A stretch of 64,000 nt of DNA. Source: Propionibacteriaceae bacterium (GTDB lineage Bacteria > Actinomycetota > Actinomycetes > Propionibacteriales > Propionibacteriaceae). The notes beneath the pieces were generated by a model, which was given only the letters and a program-made list of their open reading frames with translations, did not search any database and was not told the DNA's origin. The DNA lies in assembly GCA_031267645.1 (NCBI GenBank), contig JAIRYW010000027.1:21626-85625 (forward strand). The letters run 5' to 3'. How positions within the stretch are numbered: position 1 is the first letter of the stretch; the number at the start of each line of letters is the position of its first letter. Below are positions 63,385 to 64,000 of the stretch, piece after piece. The position numbers and the translations under genes are program-made.

Positions 63385-64000
63385 TTAGCGTGATGCGCTG
63401 CTGCCGAAAGTCGGAGGTTCAAATCCTCCCACCGGCGCGACGGTGGCGCCGCGGGCCAACTCACACGGCAACAGGGTTTGGAGTTCGTCACTGGAGTCAG
63501 AGCCGGCGATGAGGCGCGAGAGGAGCGCCACGGCCTGCTCGCCCATGTGTTCGCGCGGGATCCGAAATCCGGTCCAGTCGATCTGACGTCCAGTCGACCG
63601 TTCAGGGTCTCCTAGCTGGGCGATGGACAGATCCGTCGGCACGCGCAGGCCGGCCGCCGTGGCGGCGTCGAGCAAGTGTTCGGCCAGGCCCGAGGAGTCT
63701 GTCACGACCGCGGTCAAGCGGTTGTGGCGAATCAGTTCCAGGGCTTGGGCGCCGGCGATTCCGGCGCCCTCGATCAGCACCGGGCGCAGGCCGGCGGCCG
63801 TCGAGGCCAGGCGGTATCCCTCGGCCCGGTCGAGGTTGGCCTCGCGGCCGGACAGTTCGCCGATCAACCCGATGCCGCGGTGGCCCAAGCCGACCAGGAG
63901 TTCGACGACATCCATGGTGGCCGCGCGATAGTCGGCGCCGACATATGGGACGAGACCGGCCGGGGAGACCTTACGGCCCACGTCGACGAAGGGGAAGCGG
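63385..64000 (-). CDS. LacI-family transcriptional regulator, C-terminal part (5' end outside window)
   Basis: The visible 205 residues form the periplasmic-binding-protein-like effector domain of a LacI/GalR regulator: ELLVGLGHRGIGLIGELSGR, DRAEGYRLASTAAG, TAVVTDSSGLAEHLLDAA, TDLSIAQLGDPERS and LQTLLPCELARGATVAP. The DNA-binding domain lies beyond the right edge. The last 15 residues (VGGFEPPTFGSSASR) come from antisense reading of a tRNA 3-prime fragment, so the natural C-terminus probably lay near TVAP and was changed by the junction. The regulated genes are not in the window. Confidence 0.85.
   Translation of the reverse strand, partial: RFPFVDVGRKVSPAGLVPYVGADYRAATMDVVELLVGLGHRGIGLIGELSGREANLDRAEGYRLASTAAGLRPVLIEGAGIAGAQALELIRHNRLTAVVTDSSGLAEHLLDAATAAGLRVPTDLSIAQLGDPERSTGRQIDWTGFRIPREHMGEQAVALLSRLIAGSDSSDELQTLLPCELARGATVAPVGGFEPPTFGSSASR
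63402..63437 (+). other. 3-prime fragment of a tRNA gene (possible attachment-site remnant)
   Basis: GGAGG-TTCAAAT-CCTCC (63413-63429) is a full T arm. It is followed by the 3-prime acceptor strand CACCGGC and discriminator G63437, and preceded by a variable-loop-like AAGTC. No matching 5-prime half (GCCGGTG and D arm) lies in the preceding 80 bases. Such fragments mark tRNA-directed integration. It overlaps the lacI end on the other strand. Confidence 0.6.

Noticed and set aside
63256..63437. A complete tRNA ending at 63437, possibly with intron
   Set aside because: GCCGG-like bases near 63265 could pair with the acceptor end, but the spacing is about 170 bases and no D arm or anticodon stem pairs properly.

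Overview
The window is high-GC DNA with densely packed genes and strongly G/C-biased third codon positions. Gene content and order mark it as actinomycete (Actinomycetota) chromosome. It carries GlgE, NucS/EndoMS, a WhiB1-type protein, a Kgd-type multifunctional 2-oxoglutarate decarboxylase, a DivIVA protein and the order lysA-hom-rho-rpmE-prfA-prmC-sua5-wecA-atpIBEFHAGDC. Methylmalonyl-CoA epimerase plus a PduO-type cobalamin adenosyltransferase fit a propionate-forming or propionate-using relative, perhaps in the Propionibacteriales. That rank is inference.

Layout. 1-10203: glycogen genes glgE-glgB, a DUF362 protein, a thioredoxin-like TPR protein, pgm, a lipoprotein, a 51-residue membrane protein and methylmalonyl-CoA epimerase. 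10342-16967: DivIVA protein, nucS with a divergent cysteine-rich small protein, an alpha/beta hydrolase, a secreted cyclophilin, cobO (PduO type), a metallophosphoesterase and a DUF2550 protein. 17040-26624 (minus strand): wecA, the complete F1Fo ATP synthase with two small AtpI-like membrane proteins, and sua5. 26673-34039 (minus): a nickel/peptide-type ABC transporter operon led by an aminotransferase, with a nitrilase-family amidase upstream; this block splits sua5 from prmC. 34109-41958 (minus): prmC, prfA, rpmE, rho, thrH, hom and lysA. 42174-48439 (plus): tRNA-Arg(CCG), a multi-pass membrane glycosyltransferase, kgd and whiB1. 48492-55733: a PdtaS-like sensor kinase, a ribosomal microprotein (bL37-like), a SigR/RsrA pair, then doxX-aroA-rsgA, hisN and a macro-domain protein. 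55818-60755 (minus): a second five-gene peptide-type ABC transporter operon. 61005-64000: initiator tRNA, a compact four-gene MarR/flavodoxin operon with less biased codon use, a 3-prime tRNA fragment, and the end of a LacI-family regulator cut by the window edge.

How the genes work together. pgm, glgE and glgB serve alpha-glucan metabolism. The epimerase and cobalamin adenosyltransferase serve the B12-dependent methylmalonyl-CoA route. lysA, hom and thrH belong to aspartate-family amino acid synthesis; thrH stands where thrC-thrB usually lies and may replace homoserine kinase. whiB1, sigR/rsrA and pdtaS are regulatory genes. Many genes show 4-base stop/start overlaps (ATGA, GTGA, TTGA), and one (aroA) appears to use CTGA. 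Several genes without a Shine-Dalgarno site have a TANNNT box exactly six bases before the start, which suggests leaderless transcripts.

No rRNA genes, CRISPR arrays, insertion sequences, integrases or replication origin were seen. The only intergenic stretch over 300 bases (41959-42316) holds the tRNA-Arg gene.
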